Shown here piece after piece: positions 1-7,360 of a stretch of DNA of 20,434 nucleotides (its first letter is position 1; every line of letters starts with the position of its first letter). The notes beneath the pieces were generated by a model. The model saw only the letters and a program-made list of their open reading frames with translations. It made no database searches and was not told the origin of the DNA. Where the stretch lies: the IMG/VR virus record IMGVR_UViG_3300005663_000230, positions 1 through 20,434 of that record, one strand, 5' to 3'. The DNA is from a virus. The translations under genes and the position numbers were made by a program.

Positions 1-1771
1 CCTGGACACTGTCCATGAACGGCCGGATCAGCATCCGCCACTGGCGGAACAAGGTCGGGTCGAGCGGATCGAACAGCAGGAACCGGCTGCTCGACGCGAT
101 GACCTTCTCGATGGTGATCAGAAGACGGCGCACGTTGATACGGTCGAGCGCCGTGGCCTGCCGCTGCGTGGTCCTCTGGCCGAACAGAGCGATGCCCTGG
201 CCTCGGAAGTTGACCCACGGGTTGACGATGTTCTGGACCGTCCCGTCGTTGCCCTGAAGCTGTTCGCGCTCGGCGAGGATCGGGCTATACGTGATGTCCT
301 CGATGAACGAGGGCGCACCACGGATGAGTCCGGCCGGGGCGAACCAGGGCTCGGTCAGCGCGTCGGTGAGGGCCATGATGCTCGCGTGTGCACCCTCGGA
401 CGAGGTCCAGACGCTCGTATCGTTGAGCGAATCGAAGGTCCTGATCCACTGGAAGATCAAGGTCGTGTAACTGGAGTTCAGCGACGCGAGCGGCGGGAAC
501 GGAACCGTAACCTCGGGCGTGAACACGCCGTTGGTCCAGTCGATGATCTCCGCCACAGTGAGATCGAACGGTGTCGCAAGCAGCCCGAGAGCATCGGCCC
601 GGCCGCCCGGCGGCTCGATGATGGTCTCGATCTCCTGGACGACCTGCCGGTGGAACTGCCCGGGCGCGGCCAGGATGTTGATGTCGATGGCCTCGTTGTT
701 TTTGAAGGCCTGGAGGCCCGTGAAGATGTTGCCCGACTGGGTTCCGATGACGTCGGATACCGTCAGGCCGCCTTCGAGGCCGATCTCCTGGTCCGAGGTG
801 ACGTCCGGTTCGGACGTATTGGTCGTCACGTCTTCCAACCGGATAAAATTCGAGCCATTATTGACCTGGATAATCAGGTCGGCCTTGTCCACTGCCAGGA
901 ACGTCTCGCCTGCGACAACCCCTGACTTATACCGGCCTTCGAGTTTCAGCGGCGTAGCCGGGGTGCTGATGGAGTTGTCGCTGACCTTGACGAAGAAGCC
1001 CTGGTCCAGCGGCGTGCTCTTGTTGCCGATGTCTCCTTCCTGGATCGACCGGATGCGGATCGTGGCGGCCGTGGTGGCGTCCACGATGTGCGGGCTGCTG
1101 GCCGTGCCCTGGCTCTTCCCGAACAGACCATCGTCGCCGCCAGCCATGAAGACGGCGATCAACTGGGCCGTGATCGGGTCCAGCGTCTGGCCCGGAGGCG
1201 TGCTGATGTCCAGAACCTGAACCGTGACCACGGTGGAGATCCCGTTGATCGCGTTCTCGACCGTGGACTGACTGACGTTCAGGTACTTCTCGACCCGGGC
1301 GTTGTTTTCCTGGATGAAGACATTGTAGTTCGTGGGGCTGACGGCCTCGATGGTGATGCCGATGTTGCCGTTCGCGGCGGTTCCCGGCGTGAGCGCCGAG
1401 AAAGTCAAGACATTCGTGCCACCCGCGTAATAGGTGCCGTCATCGTCGATGGATACCGTAGCGGTGGCGAGGTTTGTACCCGCCACGCGCATGACGAAGA
1501 GAGACGACCCATTCGTCAGGTAGTGCTTGCTCTCGTAGGACATCTGGGTGCCGCCGATGGGCACCCCGTCGGTGTCGACCGCCTCGGAGGGGGCCGGGGG
1601 ACCGAAGGTCCGGTCGAACTGAGGCTGGCTGTTGATCAACGTCAGTTCGTTGACCGCACCCTTTGTCGCGGCCCCAACAACGCCATAAACGGCCGTGGAG
1701 ACTCTGCTGATGAAGGCGCTGAAGTCGCGCTCGTCGACAAAGGTGCCTGCACTGACAAAGGCAACACCCAT
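1..1771 (-). CDS. Contractile tail sheath protein (C-terminus beyond window)
   Basis: Sheath subunits polymerise around the tail tube and contract to drive it through the host envelope. The start is ATG at 1771, with GGAGGAGA about six bases upstream, and 590 codons stay open to the window edge. The N-terminus (VDERDFSAFISRVSTAVYG, residues about 12-30) is the usual sheath opening, where the chain threads into neighbouring subunits. The middle is a variable beta-rich insertion. The last 150 residues carry the conserved sheath C-terminal pattern: an APAGLIRGAP segment, VNPWVNFRGQGIALFGQRT, then an INVRRLLITIEKVI helix and FDPLDPTLFRQW. The length already matches large myovirus sheaths, so only a few dozen residues should be missing. 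It follows the gp15-like gene directly, and a tube protein is expected beyond base 1. The family call is secure; the phage subgroup is not. Confidence 0.93.
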   Translation of the reverse strand, partial: MGVAFVSAGTFVDERDFSAFISRVSTAVYGVVGAATKGAVNELTLINSQPQFDRTFGPPAPSEAVDTDGVPIGGTQMSYESKHYLTNGSSLFVMRVAGTNLATATVSIDDDGTYYAGGTNVLTFSALTPGTAANGNIGITIEAVSPTNYNVFIQENNARVEKYLNVSQSTVENAINGISTVVTVQVLDISTPPGQTLDPITAQLIAVFMAGGDDGLFGKSQGTASSPHIVDATTAATIRIRSIQEGDIGNKSTPLDQGFFVKVSDNSISTPATPLKLEGRYKSGVVAGETFLAVDKADLIIQVNNGSNFIRLEDVTTNTSEPDVTSDQEIGLEGGLTVSDVIGTQSGNIFTGLQAFKNNEAIDINILAAPGQFHRQVVQEIETIIEPPGGRADALGLLATPFDLTVAEIIDWTNGVFTPEVTVPFPPLASLNSSYTTLIFQWIRTFDSLNDTSVWTSSEGAHASIMALTDALTEPWFAPAGLIRGAPSFIEDITYSPILAEREQLQGNDGTVQNIVNPWVNFRGQGIALFGQRTTQRQATALDRINVRRLLITIEKVIASSSRFLLFDPLDPTLFRQWRMLIRPFMDSVQ

Positions 1772-1795
1772 CTGGCTCTCCTCCGGCGGTCAGGC

Positions 1796-2506
1796 CTACT
1801 CTCTCGGAATCACGCTGCTGTCGAGAACGGTCTGCGTCGAGATATCCAGGAGTTCCACCTGGATCGAATGGCAGATCGGGACGCGCTCGAAATCACGTGG
1901 GAGCCAAGCGGTCAGGACCATGCTTAAATTACCCCTAATTTGCCGCTTCCCATCGCCCGGCTCCAGATTTGAGGCATCCGTCCACGACGATATGTTTAGG
2001 GCAACCTTCCGATTCCCTAAAAGCCTCAGCCCCGGATCGATGGGCTCCTCGAAGCCCAGCCAGCGTGGACTCTCAAAGTCCACGAAGACGTAGGCAATGT
2101 TCAGCTTGAACAGCTTCCAGATCTGCCGCCGAAACTGTCGCATCTGGCGCGTGTTCTCGCACCAGAAGTCAAGCTGGTAAGGGATGTTGACGGGAGTCGG
2201 CCAATCGACGTTAATGGCCACCTTCTCGTCAGGGGTCTGCCACATCTTGCGGATGACCCCAAAGTTGTCCCGGCTGCCATCATACTCCTCCCAGCCTGCC
2301 TCTGACAAACTGATGAAGGGGAGAGGTACATTCTGGCCGCGTAGCTCCGCAGAGCCCTCTGTACCACGGGACTTATCAAGAATATCCCGCATGGCCGAGA
2401 AGGCCCGGTCGGGGGTGGCGAACACCATGGGGGGCGAGCGATCACGCCACGTCAAGCGGTCGATAAACCACTGGAGAACCGTAGCGTGGTAGATCTCGAT
2501 ATCCAT
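1796..2506 (-). CDS. Putative tail-completion/neck protein (T4 gp15-like)
   Basis: A 236-residue soluble protein. In T4, gp15 caps the sheath and tube and joins the tail to the head neck. Features resembling that group are an early ATPDRAF segment (about residues 30-36), a LPFISLSEAGWEEYD stretch, and a central PYQLDFWCENTRQMRQFRRQ segment where related neck proteins describe a beta strand followed by a long helix. The ATG lies immediately after the TAA of the preceding gene with no clear ribosome site, so translation is probably coupled. Its position directly before the sheath gene is where a tail terminator or completion protein is expected. No catalytic motif, signal peptide or membrane segment is visible. 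The assignment rests on pattern and position and could instead be another neck protein. Confidence 0.5.
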   Translation of the reverse strand: MDIEIYHATVLQWFIDRLTWRDRSPPMVFATPDRAFSAMRDILDKSRGTEGSAELRGQNVPLPFISLSEAGWEEYDGSRDNFGVIRKMWQTPDEKVAINVDWPTPVNIPYQLDFWCENTRQMRQFRRQIWKLFKLNIAYVFVDFESPRWLGFEEPIDPGLRLLGNRKVALNISSWTDASNLEPGDGKRQIRGNLSMVLTAWLPRDFERVPICHSIQVELLDISTQTVLDSSVIPRE

Positions 2507-2869
2507 TTACACCGCAGCAACAAAGACCGCGAGAGCCGCCTTGGCCGCCCTGGCCATGAACGCCTTCGCGACGTCTCCCAAGATCTTCTTGGCGCTCGCT
2601 TTGGCCTTGTTGATGGCCTCCTGCTGGTCTGCCGCCACTTCCAGGATCTTCGCCGAGGCCTGCATCTTCTTGATGTTCAGGCTCGGGTCCGCTTGCTTCC
2701 CGCCCAGAACCTCGATAACCGCCAGGGCCGCTGCGGCTTTGACAGCGTCCGCCGGTAAGTTCTTGAGCGAGTCGGCATTCTGTGCCTTCCAAACGTCAGC
2801 GGCGGCTTTCAGTTCCGCTCGCAGTTCCTCTGGGTTGAACAGTGCCTTCAGTTCATCGGTCTTGGCCAT
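2507..2869 (-). CDS. Small helical protein of unknown function
   Basis: About 120 residues, almost entirely predicted helix, rich in Ala and Lys. The C-terminus turns hydrophobic (AKAALAVFVAAV), enough for a short amphipathic or weakly membrane-inserting helix but not a clear transmembrane segment. Two starts compete: GTG at 2875 and ATG at 2869. The GGAGG at 2879-2883 sits only three bases from the GTG but nine from the ATG, so ATG 2869 is preferred. The stop TAA abuts the ATG of the gp15-like gene. I do not recognise the family. Its place between a lipoprotein and the gp15-like gene allows either a minor virion protein or a lysis-related accessory, and nothing decides between them. Confidence 0.7.
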   Translation of the reverse strand: MAKTDELKALFNPEELRAELKAAADVWKAQNADSLKNLPADAVKAAAALAVIEVLGGKQADPSLNIKKMQASAKILEVAADQQEAINKAKASAKKILGDVAKAFMARAAKAALAVFVAAV

Positions 2870-2898
2870 CTCCACTTACCTCCGCTGACGTGGCCGGG

Positions 2899-3174
2899 CT
2901 ATGGGGACGTACTGCCCTCTTCCGGCGGGGTGTACACGCGGTTCAAATTGTCCCAGGCCTTCGCATTGGCCTCCAAGAATGCTTTCTGGTCGTCGGCTTT
3001 GTAGTCCTTCCAGTTGTCTCGGGCGGACGCGGACGACTCGGTGGCCGCCTTCACGGCAGGCTGCTGGAGCTTGTAGACCGGAAGCGAGATCGGGCCACCC
3101 TTCAGCCAAGCGCACCCTCCCATCGTGAAGGGCACCAGGACGAGGAGGCTGAGAAGCAGGCCGAGCTTACGCAT
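2899..3174 (-). CDS. Small phage lipoprotein
   Basis: 91 residues with a textbook lipoprotein signal peptide: MRKL, a long Leu/Val core (residues about 5-17), then TMGGC with the lipid-bearing Cys at about residue 21. The mature part is a short charged helical domain ending in EEGSTSP. ATG 3174 is chosen over an in-frame upstream start at 3192 because AAGGAG lies eight bases before it and because the signal peptide then begins at the proper place. Small outer-membrane lipoproteins in tailed phages are usually outer spanins or superinfection-exclusion lipoproteins. The preceding gene encodes a coiled-coil protein with one transmembrane helix, so a two-gene envelope function is possible. The lipobox is seen directly; the role is inferred. 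Confidence 0.85.
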   Translation of the reverse strand: MRKLGLLLSLLVLVPFTMGGCAWLKGGPISLPVYKLQQPAVKAATESSASARDNWKDYKADDQKAFLEANAKAWDNLNRVYTPPEEGSTSP

Positions 3175-3241
3175 GGTGGATCTCCTTGGCATACCGACGA
3201 TTGTCAGGATATACGATTTCTTTGCAACCTGGGCAGGAGCC

Positions 3242-3502
3242 TCACCCGAGGTAGATCTTGAGCCCCCACATGATCGCGCTGATCAGACCGCCGCCCAGCG
3301 CCGCGTAGACGCTGACGCGGACTTTGATGCCCGTGATCTCGCGCTTCAGTTCCTGGATCTCACCGCGAAGAACCTCGATCTTGCTGTCGGTCCCCTCTTT
3401 CTGGGTACCGGCCTTTGCGGTCAGATCCTCCAACCACTTTTGGAACCGCTCAAGCTCGTGCAGAACGAGTTCGCGGTATTCGTTCCAGCTACGTTTCGCC
3501 AT
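3242..3502 (-). CDS. Coiled-coil protein with C-terminal membrane helix (XhlA-like architecture)
   Basis: 86 residues: a charged helical N-terminus, a heptad-like segment (SKIEVLRGEIQELKREITG, about residues 40-58) and a C-terminal hydrophobic helix (VYAALGGGLISAIMWGLKIYL). This is the layout of XhlA/holin-associated and other small phage membrane proteins, though I see no residue-level match. ATG 3502 is preferred over an in-frame start at 3553 because GAGGA lies eight bases upstream and the predicted protein then starts MAKRSWNEY. It overlaps the end of the receiver-like gene by 14 bases. A lipoprotein gene follows after a 67-base gap. It could be an inner-membrane partner in lysis, or a structural membrane-contact protein. 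Confidence 0.75.
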   Translation of the reverse strand: MAKRSWNEYRELVLHELERFQKWLEDLTAKAGTQKEGTDSKIEVLRGEIQELKREITGIKVRVSVYAALGGGLISAIMWGLKIYLG

Positions 3503-4001
3503 CCGGGAAGTCCTCGCTTTGGATTTCCTCATCCAGGGCGAGGAGTCGGTCAAGGCCGACGCGCGACATCACATCTGCTGGGACGCCCGCCTTTTTCAGG
3601 ACGCGCGTCTGTTGGGCCTCTCGGCGTTGAGCAGCATGAATCACCACGCGAGGGAGCGTGCCGTTTCCGATCTCCTGCCTGTCCAGAAAGTCCTGAGCCC
3701 CCGCACGCATGGCGTTGTGAAGTTGTTTTTCGTCAACTCCTTCGGCAATGACGACCACCGCAGGGTGGTGATGGTGTGCACTCACCGCTTCGATGAACTT
3801 GAGCAGTGCATCGTCCATGGCTTGCTGGATGATGATCACGTCCACAGGCGTCTTCTCGATCCTGGCGTACGCTCTCTCCGGCCGTTGGATGACCTCCACG
3901 TCAAAGCCCTTCCCTCGGCGCGCGAACAGCGACTCAAGGTGAGCAGAGCACGGAGACTGCGCAGCCCCCACGAGCATGACCGAGATTGAATTGTTTTGCA
4001 T
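3489..4001 (-). CDS. Degenerate CheY-like receiver-domain protein
   Basis: 170 residues. Residues about 5-103 follow the alternating strand/helix plan of a response-regulator receiver domain: SVMLVGAA (strand 1), a helix, DVEVIQ (strand 2), ARIEKTPVDVIIIQ (helix then strand 3), AVVVIAEG (strand 4) and AMRAGAQDFLDR (helix then strand 5). The phosphoacceptor Asp expected at the end of strand 3 is Gln59, the Thr/Ser switch residue after strand 4 is Ala86, and the conserved Lys of strand 5 appears to be Arg. This points to a pseudo-receiver that cannot be phosphorylated normally. A basic helical tail follows with no DNA-binding output domain. GGGGGAGA lies eight bases before ATG 4001. It is unusual among virion genes. 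A protein-interaction role is my inference. Confidence 0.7.
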   Translation of the reverse strand: MQNNSISVMLVGAAQSPCSAHLESLFARRGKGFDVEVIQRPERAYARIEKTPVDVIIIQQAMDDALLKFIEAVSAHHHHPAVVVIAEGVDEKQLHNAMRAGAQDFLDRQEIGNGTLPRVVIHAAQRREAQQTRVLKKAGVPADVMSRVGLDRLLALDEEIQSEDFPDGET

Positions 4002-4018
4002 AGCGGCCGTCTCCCCCG

Positions 4019-4846
4019 CTAGGTGTTGCCGAGACCTGTAGCACCGTTCAACACGAGGCCCCCGGCCGTCATGTTGCTAATGGCATGCGTAGTGCCGGGC
4101 GTCCCAGACGCGAAGAGTATACCAGAGCCTCCGAAGGCCCCGTGGCAGATGTTCGTCGCGACCAGATTCTGCCCGGCCACCGAGTCGATGCCGATGCCGT
4201 GGCCTGGAGTACCGCCGACAGCGGAGATGTTATTACCCAGAACCTGGATGAAGTCGCGCGTGACCGCAACCCGGATGCCAAAGGTCGTCGCCCCGTCGCC
4301 AACAATGATGTTCTCGCTGGCAATGCAAGCGTCCGCGTCGATGAGGATGCCTACGACTGCCGAGAGTAGGCGGCATTTTTCGACAATGCTCTGAACTCCC
4401 GCCAGAGTGATACCGCCACCCGCCCCCGTGACCGCGCAGTTGGTGACCTTGTTCCAGGAGCCTCTGGCCAGGATGGGCAGGACTTCTGAGAGCAGATCCT
4501 CGAAGGTGGTAAACGACTCAACAGTGTCCACCGAAGCCAAAGCGCCGCCGCCTGTGTTTGTGAAACCGATCCCGCGAATGCGGGTCTGGTTCATAATGCC
4601 GCCGCCGCCTCCAGACACCGAGACGATAGCGGACCCGGCAGCGGCCACGTTCCAGTTGAGCGTGGTCTTCGTCGGGTCTACCCCCTCCAGCGTCTTGCCC
4701 GGAGGCAGCGTGAGCACGGCATCCATGTTGAAGATGCCCTCGCCCAGACGAATGACCGACTCACTACCGCCAAGAGCAACCTGAAGCGCAGCCGTGCTCG
4801 TGATGATCGCGGGGTCGACCCGAGCAGTTTTTCCAATTGTAAGCAT
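4019..4846 (-). CDS. Beta-helix (pectate-lyase-like) tail appendage protein
   Basis: 275 residues, Gly-, Asn- and Val-rich, with short repeated beta strands typical of right-handed parallel beta-helices. The N-terminal third carries the pectate-lyase-superfamily opening (a VIRLGEGIFNM strand, then LPPGKTLEGVDPTKTTLNW at about residues 47-65). Later turns include ITLAGVQSIVEKCRLL, ASENIIVGDG and ISAVGGTPGHGIGIDSV, which look like rungs. Proteins of this shape act as tailspikes or fibres, sometimes with polysaccharide depolymerase activity, but I cannot identify a catalytic acid cluster. The protein is short for a complete spike and has no obvious virion-anchoring head domain. Its ATG overlaps the TGA of the preceding appendage gene (TGATG), so the two are translationally coupled and may form one structure. 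Confidence 0.72.
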   Translation of the reverse strand: MLTIGKTARVDPAIITSTAALQVALGGSESVIRLGEGIFNMDAVLTLPPGKTLEGVDPTKTTLNWNVAAAGSAIVSVSGGGGGIMNQTRIRGIGFTNTGGGALASVDTVESFTTFEDLLSEVLPILARGSWNKVTNCAVTGAGGGITLAGVQSIVEKCRLLSAVVGILIDADACIASENIIVGDGATTFGIRVAVTRDFIQVLGNNISAVGGTPGHGIGIDSVAGQNLVATNICHGAFGGSGILFASGTPGTTHAISNMTAGGLVLNGATGLGNT

Positions 4847-5271
4847 CAGACCTTCGTGTACCAGAGTTCAACGTGAGACTTATCGAATAGCGAAGCATTT
4901 CCCGCTGCGGTAATGATAATAACAGTATCGTTGACAGCAACACCAACATCTCCGGCTGCTTCATTTCCAACATCAACATGCGGTAGAGGAATTTGATTAC
5001 CGTTTGTGTCCTCGGCAAAACCTCGGATGAACAGAACCGCATCCAGGTTCGGGCTGGCGATGTTGTGAGCTACTAAACTCTGAGTACTGTTAGGCAATGC
5101 CCCTGTGTCAACCACTTTACGGAAGACCGGCTTATCATCGATCCAGAACATTCCTGTTGACACTTCGCTCGTTGAGAACTGGCCCGCCAACCTAGTACCG
5201 AGTAGGCCAGTAAACGCGTCAGTCGTGACATTAAAATCGTCAGATCCCGGGTCTTTGCTGATATCAGCCAT
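4846..5271 (-). CDS. Phage tail-fibre/appendage protein, small beta domain
   Basis: 141 residues. The core reads DKPVFRKVVDTGALPNSTQS (about residues 46-65), then VAHNI, a VLFIRGFAED strand, IPLPHVDV, and a C-terminal VELWYTKV. This YRK-V-x-x-GALPN...VAHxI...LPxV...YTK pattern recurs in small domains of phage tail fibres and other surface appendages. No enzymatic residues are apparent. The ATG at 5271 has GGAG about five bases upstream. A 91-base gap separates it from the preceding gene and may contain a promoter. The stop overlaps the start of the beta-helix gene, suggesting joint production of a receptor-binding assembly. The domain resemblance is good; attachment site and ligand are unknown. 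Confidence 0.65.
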   Translation of the reverse strand: MADISKDPGSDDFNVTTDAFTGLLGTRLAGQFSTSEVSTGMFWIDDKPVFRKVVDTGALPNSTQSLVAHNIASPNLDAVLFIRGFAEDTNGNQIPLPHVDVGNEAAGDVGVAVNDTVIIITAAGNASLFDKSHVELWYTKV

Positions 5272-5299
5272 GCTCGCTCCGTCCGTTCACTGCCCCGCC

Positions 5300-5329
5300 A
5301 GTATAGCGGAACGCCCTGAGTAGACCGAA
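5300..5329 (-). promoter_or_regulatory. Weak promoter candidate before appendage genes
   Basis: In the 91-base gap between 5363 and 5271 the minus strand has TATACT (5305-5300) as a -10-like hexamer, with TTCGGT (5329-5324) eighteen bases upstream as a poor -35. It would serve the appendage genes. The -35 match is weak, so this is only a candidate. Confidence 0.25.
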
Positions 5330-5362
5330 TCGAGAGGCCCACCACATAACACCTGTTGAATA

Positions 5363-5869
5363 CTACAGTTCTTGCTCTTCCGTTTTCACCCAGGCACTCA
5401 GGATCTCACGCACCTGCGGCATACTCCTGGAGCCCAGCGAGACCTTTGGGCTCACTTCCCGAACGAGGACCGCGTCGATGTCCTCACCGGCCTCTACGCG
5501 CTCCGCAATGGCCTCCAGGAGCGCCCGGGCGAGTCGGTCGGCCTGTTTCTGTGCCCTGCGGGTTGCGGGACGCCACAGCGGGTCCTGACGCTGTTTGGTG
5601 TTGCCTAGTTCGGCCACCAGGGCAACGTCCTCCTGGGCCTGCGGAACGCCCACGTGGACACCCTTCTCGGTCTCGAACAGGTCGATCAGGTCAGCATAGG
5701 GGTTGTGAGCTTTGTGCTGGTCAGAGAAGGCCCGCACACGCATGTCCACAAGCTGGAACACGCCCGTCTTGACGATCATCCCCTGAAAGGCTGTCCCGGC
5801 TTTCTTCAGCAGCCTGATCCGGCGGGCCAGTTCGCCAAAGGCCTCCTCAGGTGTGTCGTACATCGACAT
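5363..5869 (-). CDS. Conserved-looking virion-cluster protein of unknown function
   Basis: 168 residues, mostly helical and strongly charged. An N-terminal helix (PEEAFGELARRIRLLKKAG) is followed by a hydrophobic FQGMIVKTGVFQLVDMRV segment, an acidic DLIDLFETEKG stretch, and a long basic helix (ATRRAQKQADRLARALLEAI). It ends in a short amphipathic helix. No family is recognised; the size and helical start are compatible with minor tail or head-completion proteins. ATG 5869 overlaps the TGA of the preceding neck-like gene, and a second ATG two codons later is also possible. There is no strong ribosome site, so translation is probably coupled to the upstream gene. Confidence 0.7.
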   Translation of the reverse strand: MSMYDTPEEAFGELARRIRLLKKAGTAFQGMIVKTGVFQLVDMRVRAFSDQHKAHNPYADLIDLFETEKGVHVGVPQAQEDVALVAELGNTKQRQDPLWRPATRRAQKQADRLARALLEAIAERVEAGEDIDAVLVREVSPKVSLGSRSMPQVREILSAWVKTEEQEL

Positions 5870-6648
5870 CAGCAGCTATCCAATCCCTTGGCCGCCTCTT
5901 CGAGCACGCCTGACAGGTCGTCCAAACTCCCGATGATGATTTTCGAGCCGTCCGTTCTGGTGATCATCGACTGCGGCACCCCGATGATGCCCGACAGGTT
6001 GTCCAGGTCGGGGATCTCCAAGTCGGACGAGTCGCCCCGGAAGCTGATGTACTTGATCTCCAGGTTCTGCCAGTAGGCTGAGACGCCCATCTGGTCAATC
6101 TCTTTGCGCTCGATGACCTCCATCAGTTGCCGACGCCACAGGAACAGGTCGCCGGACTCGATCTGAAGCGCCCGCTCCTCCAGCATGTAGCGGCCGAGCT
6201 TCATGGTGCCGTCGTGGTTGCGGTCCTTCCCGAACTTCGTCAGGTCGGCCTTCACGGTATCGTCCACGAAGCCGAAGATCAGATACGGCCGGTAGACCCG
6301 CTGGTCGTGCAGAGCCTCGCGGAAGAAGTCGGGCCTGCTGAACTGGTCGACCGGCTCGAAGGCCTCGTCCGGCGGCTTCGGGTAGGCCTTCCGCTCCAAG
6401 TCAGTAGGCAACAGAAAGTTGACCGGATCGATGTCCGGCGCGTCGACCACACGGGGTGGTAACGTCGGCGGCAATTCTGGATCGAGGTCGACCGGAGCGA
6501 CGGGCTGAGTGGCCTTCATCAGCTTCCAGTACGGGATCGGCGCGAGCTTCTGTGCCGCGTACTGGATCGTCTGCTCACGATTGAGCCGGATCTTCTTGTC
6601 GAAGTTCGGGAACTGCGGAAAGTTGTTGAAGCCCCGGGTGTCAGCCAT
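5869..6648 (-). CDS. Neck-like structural protein, paralogue B of a tandem pair
   Basis: 259 residues. It is clearly related to the preceding gene product over nearly its whole length. Shared landmarks in order are DKKIRL near residue 18, LAPIPYWKL, ELPPT, a YPKPPDE turn, EALHDQRVYRPYLIFGFVDD, LTKFG, HDGT, ESGDLFLWRRQLMEVIERKE, AYW, LEIKY and GDSSDLEIPDL. The copy adds about 35 residues at the C-terminus. The GDLF...EV...YW...LE...G order recalls the T4 gp14-type neck family, where a GDL turn precedes a strand and a conserved aromatic; that resemblance is tentative. ATG 6648 overlaps the TGA of its paralogue, so the pair is co-translated, consistent with two related rings or a hetero-oligomer in the neck. 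Confidence 0.75.
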   Translation of the reverse strand: MADTRGFNNFPQFPNFDKKIRLNREQTIQYAAQKLAPIPYWKLMKATQPVAPVDLDPELPPTLPPRVVDAPDIDPVNFLLPTDLERKAYPKPPDEAFEPVDQFSRPDFFREALHDQRVYRPYLIFGFVDDTVKADLTKFGKDRNHDGTMKLGRYMLEERALQIESGDLFLWRRQLMEVIERKEIDQMGVSAYWQNLEIKYISFRGDSSDLEIPDLDNLSGIIGVPQSMITRTDGSKIIIGSLDDLSGVLEEAAKGLDSC

Positions 6649-7316
6649 CAGCCTTCCACCGGCTCAGGGAACACGTTCGCAGGAAGATCCGGAAGCTCCA
6701 GGTTGGAGGAGTCTCCGTGCCAGTCATTATACGGCACCTCCAACCACGTCCAGTAGTCGGTGCCGCCGATGCGCCTGGACTCCTTGTAGTCCAGGACCTC
6801 GCGCAGTTGCCGCCTGAACAGGAACAGGTCGCCGGACTCCGGCAGGTACCCGATCTCCTCCAAAAGCCACCGGCATATCCACAGCGTACCGTCATGCTTG
6901 TGGACCGTGCCGAAGCGCGTCAGCGAGATGTCCTGCTTCTCGTCCACCAGCCCGAACGCCAGGAAGGCCAGATACTCACGCTGGTCGTGCTCGGCTTCGC
7001 CGAAGATGTTGACCTGGGTCTTGTTGAGAATGAGATTCCGAAGCTCTTCCGGGGGTTCCGGATATGCCCGCCGCTTCTGCCTGCTGGATAGCTCAAGCTC
7101 CTCGTCGGTGGCCGTGGTCACGTCCACGAAGTCCACCGTGGGCGGAAGCTCGGTCTCCAGGGGAAACGTAGACACTGGCTGCCCAGGCTTGAGCAGCTTC
7201 CAGACCGGTACAGGAGCTAGGCGTTCGCGGGAGTACTGGACAAGCGCCTCGCGGCCAAGCCGGATGAGCTTGTCGATGTCGGGAAACTGAACGAGAGTCT
7301 CGAAACGGTCCGCCAC
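6648..7316 (-). CDS. Neck-like structural protein, paralogue A of a tandem pair
   Basis: 222 residues, read from a GTG start at 7316 with a modest GGGA site upstream. Landmarks shared with the next gene product are DKLIRLGREALVQY, LAPVPVWKLLKPGQPV, ELPPT, AYPEPPEEL, EHDQREYLAFLAFGLVDE, LTRFG, HDGT, ESGDLFLFRRQLREVLDYKE, DYWTWLEVPY and GDSSNLELPDLP. The common core includes a possible gp14-like GDLF turn and a C-terminal beta segment. The two differ mostly in the loop after ELPPT and in the tail, so they look like an old duplication and not an assembly repeat. A structural role at the head-tail junction is inferred from position between connector-like and gp15-like genes; no enzyme motif is visible. 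Confidence 0.75.
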   Translation of the reverse strand: MADRFETLVQFPDIDKLIRLGREALVQYSRERLAPVPVWKLLKPGQPVSTFPLETELPPTVDFVDVTTATDEELELSSRQKRRAYPEPPEELRNLILNKTQVNIFGEAEHDQREYLAFLAFGLVDEKQDISLTRFGTVHKHDGTLWICRWLLEEIGYLPESGDLFLFRRQLREVLDYKESRRIGGTDYWTWLEVPYNDWHGDSSNLELPDLPANVFPEPVEG

Positions 7317-7360
7317 ACGGCATTCCCTATCGGTTGTTTACGACCAAAACCGCAGCCGCC

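Noticed and set aside
3489-4001. Functional two-component response regulator
   Set aside because: The phosphoacceptor Asp, switch Thr and Lys are all replaced and no output domain is present.
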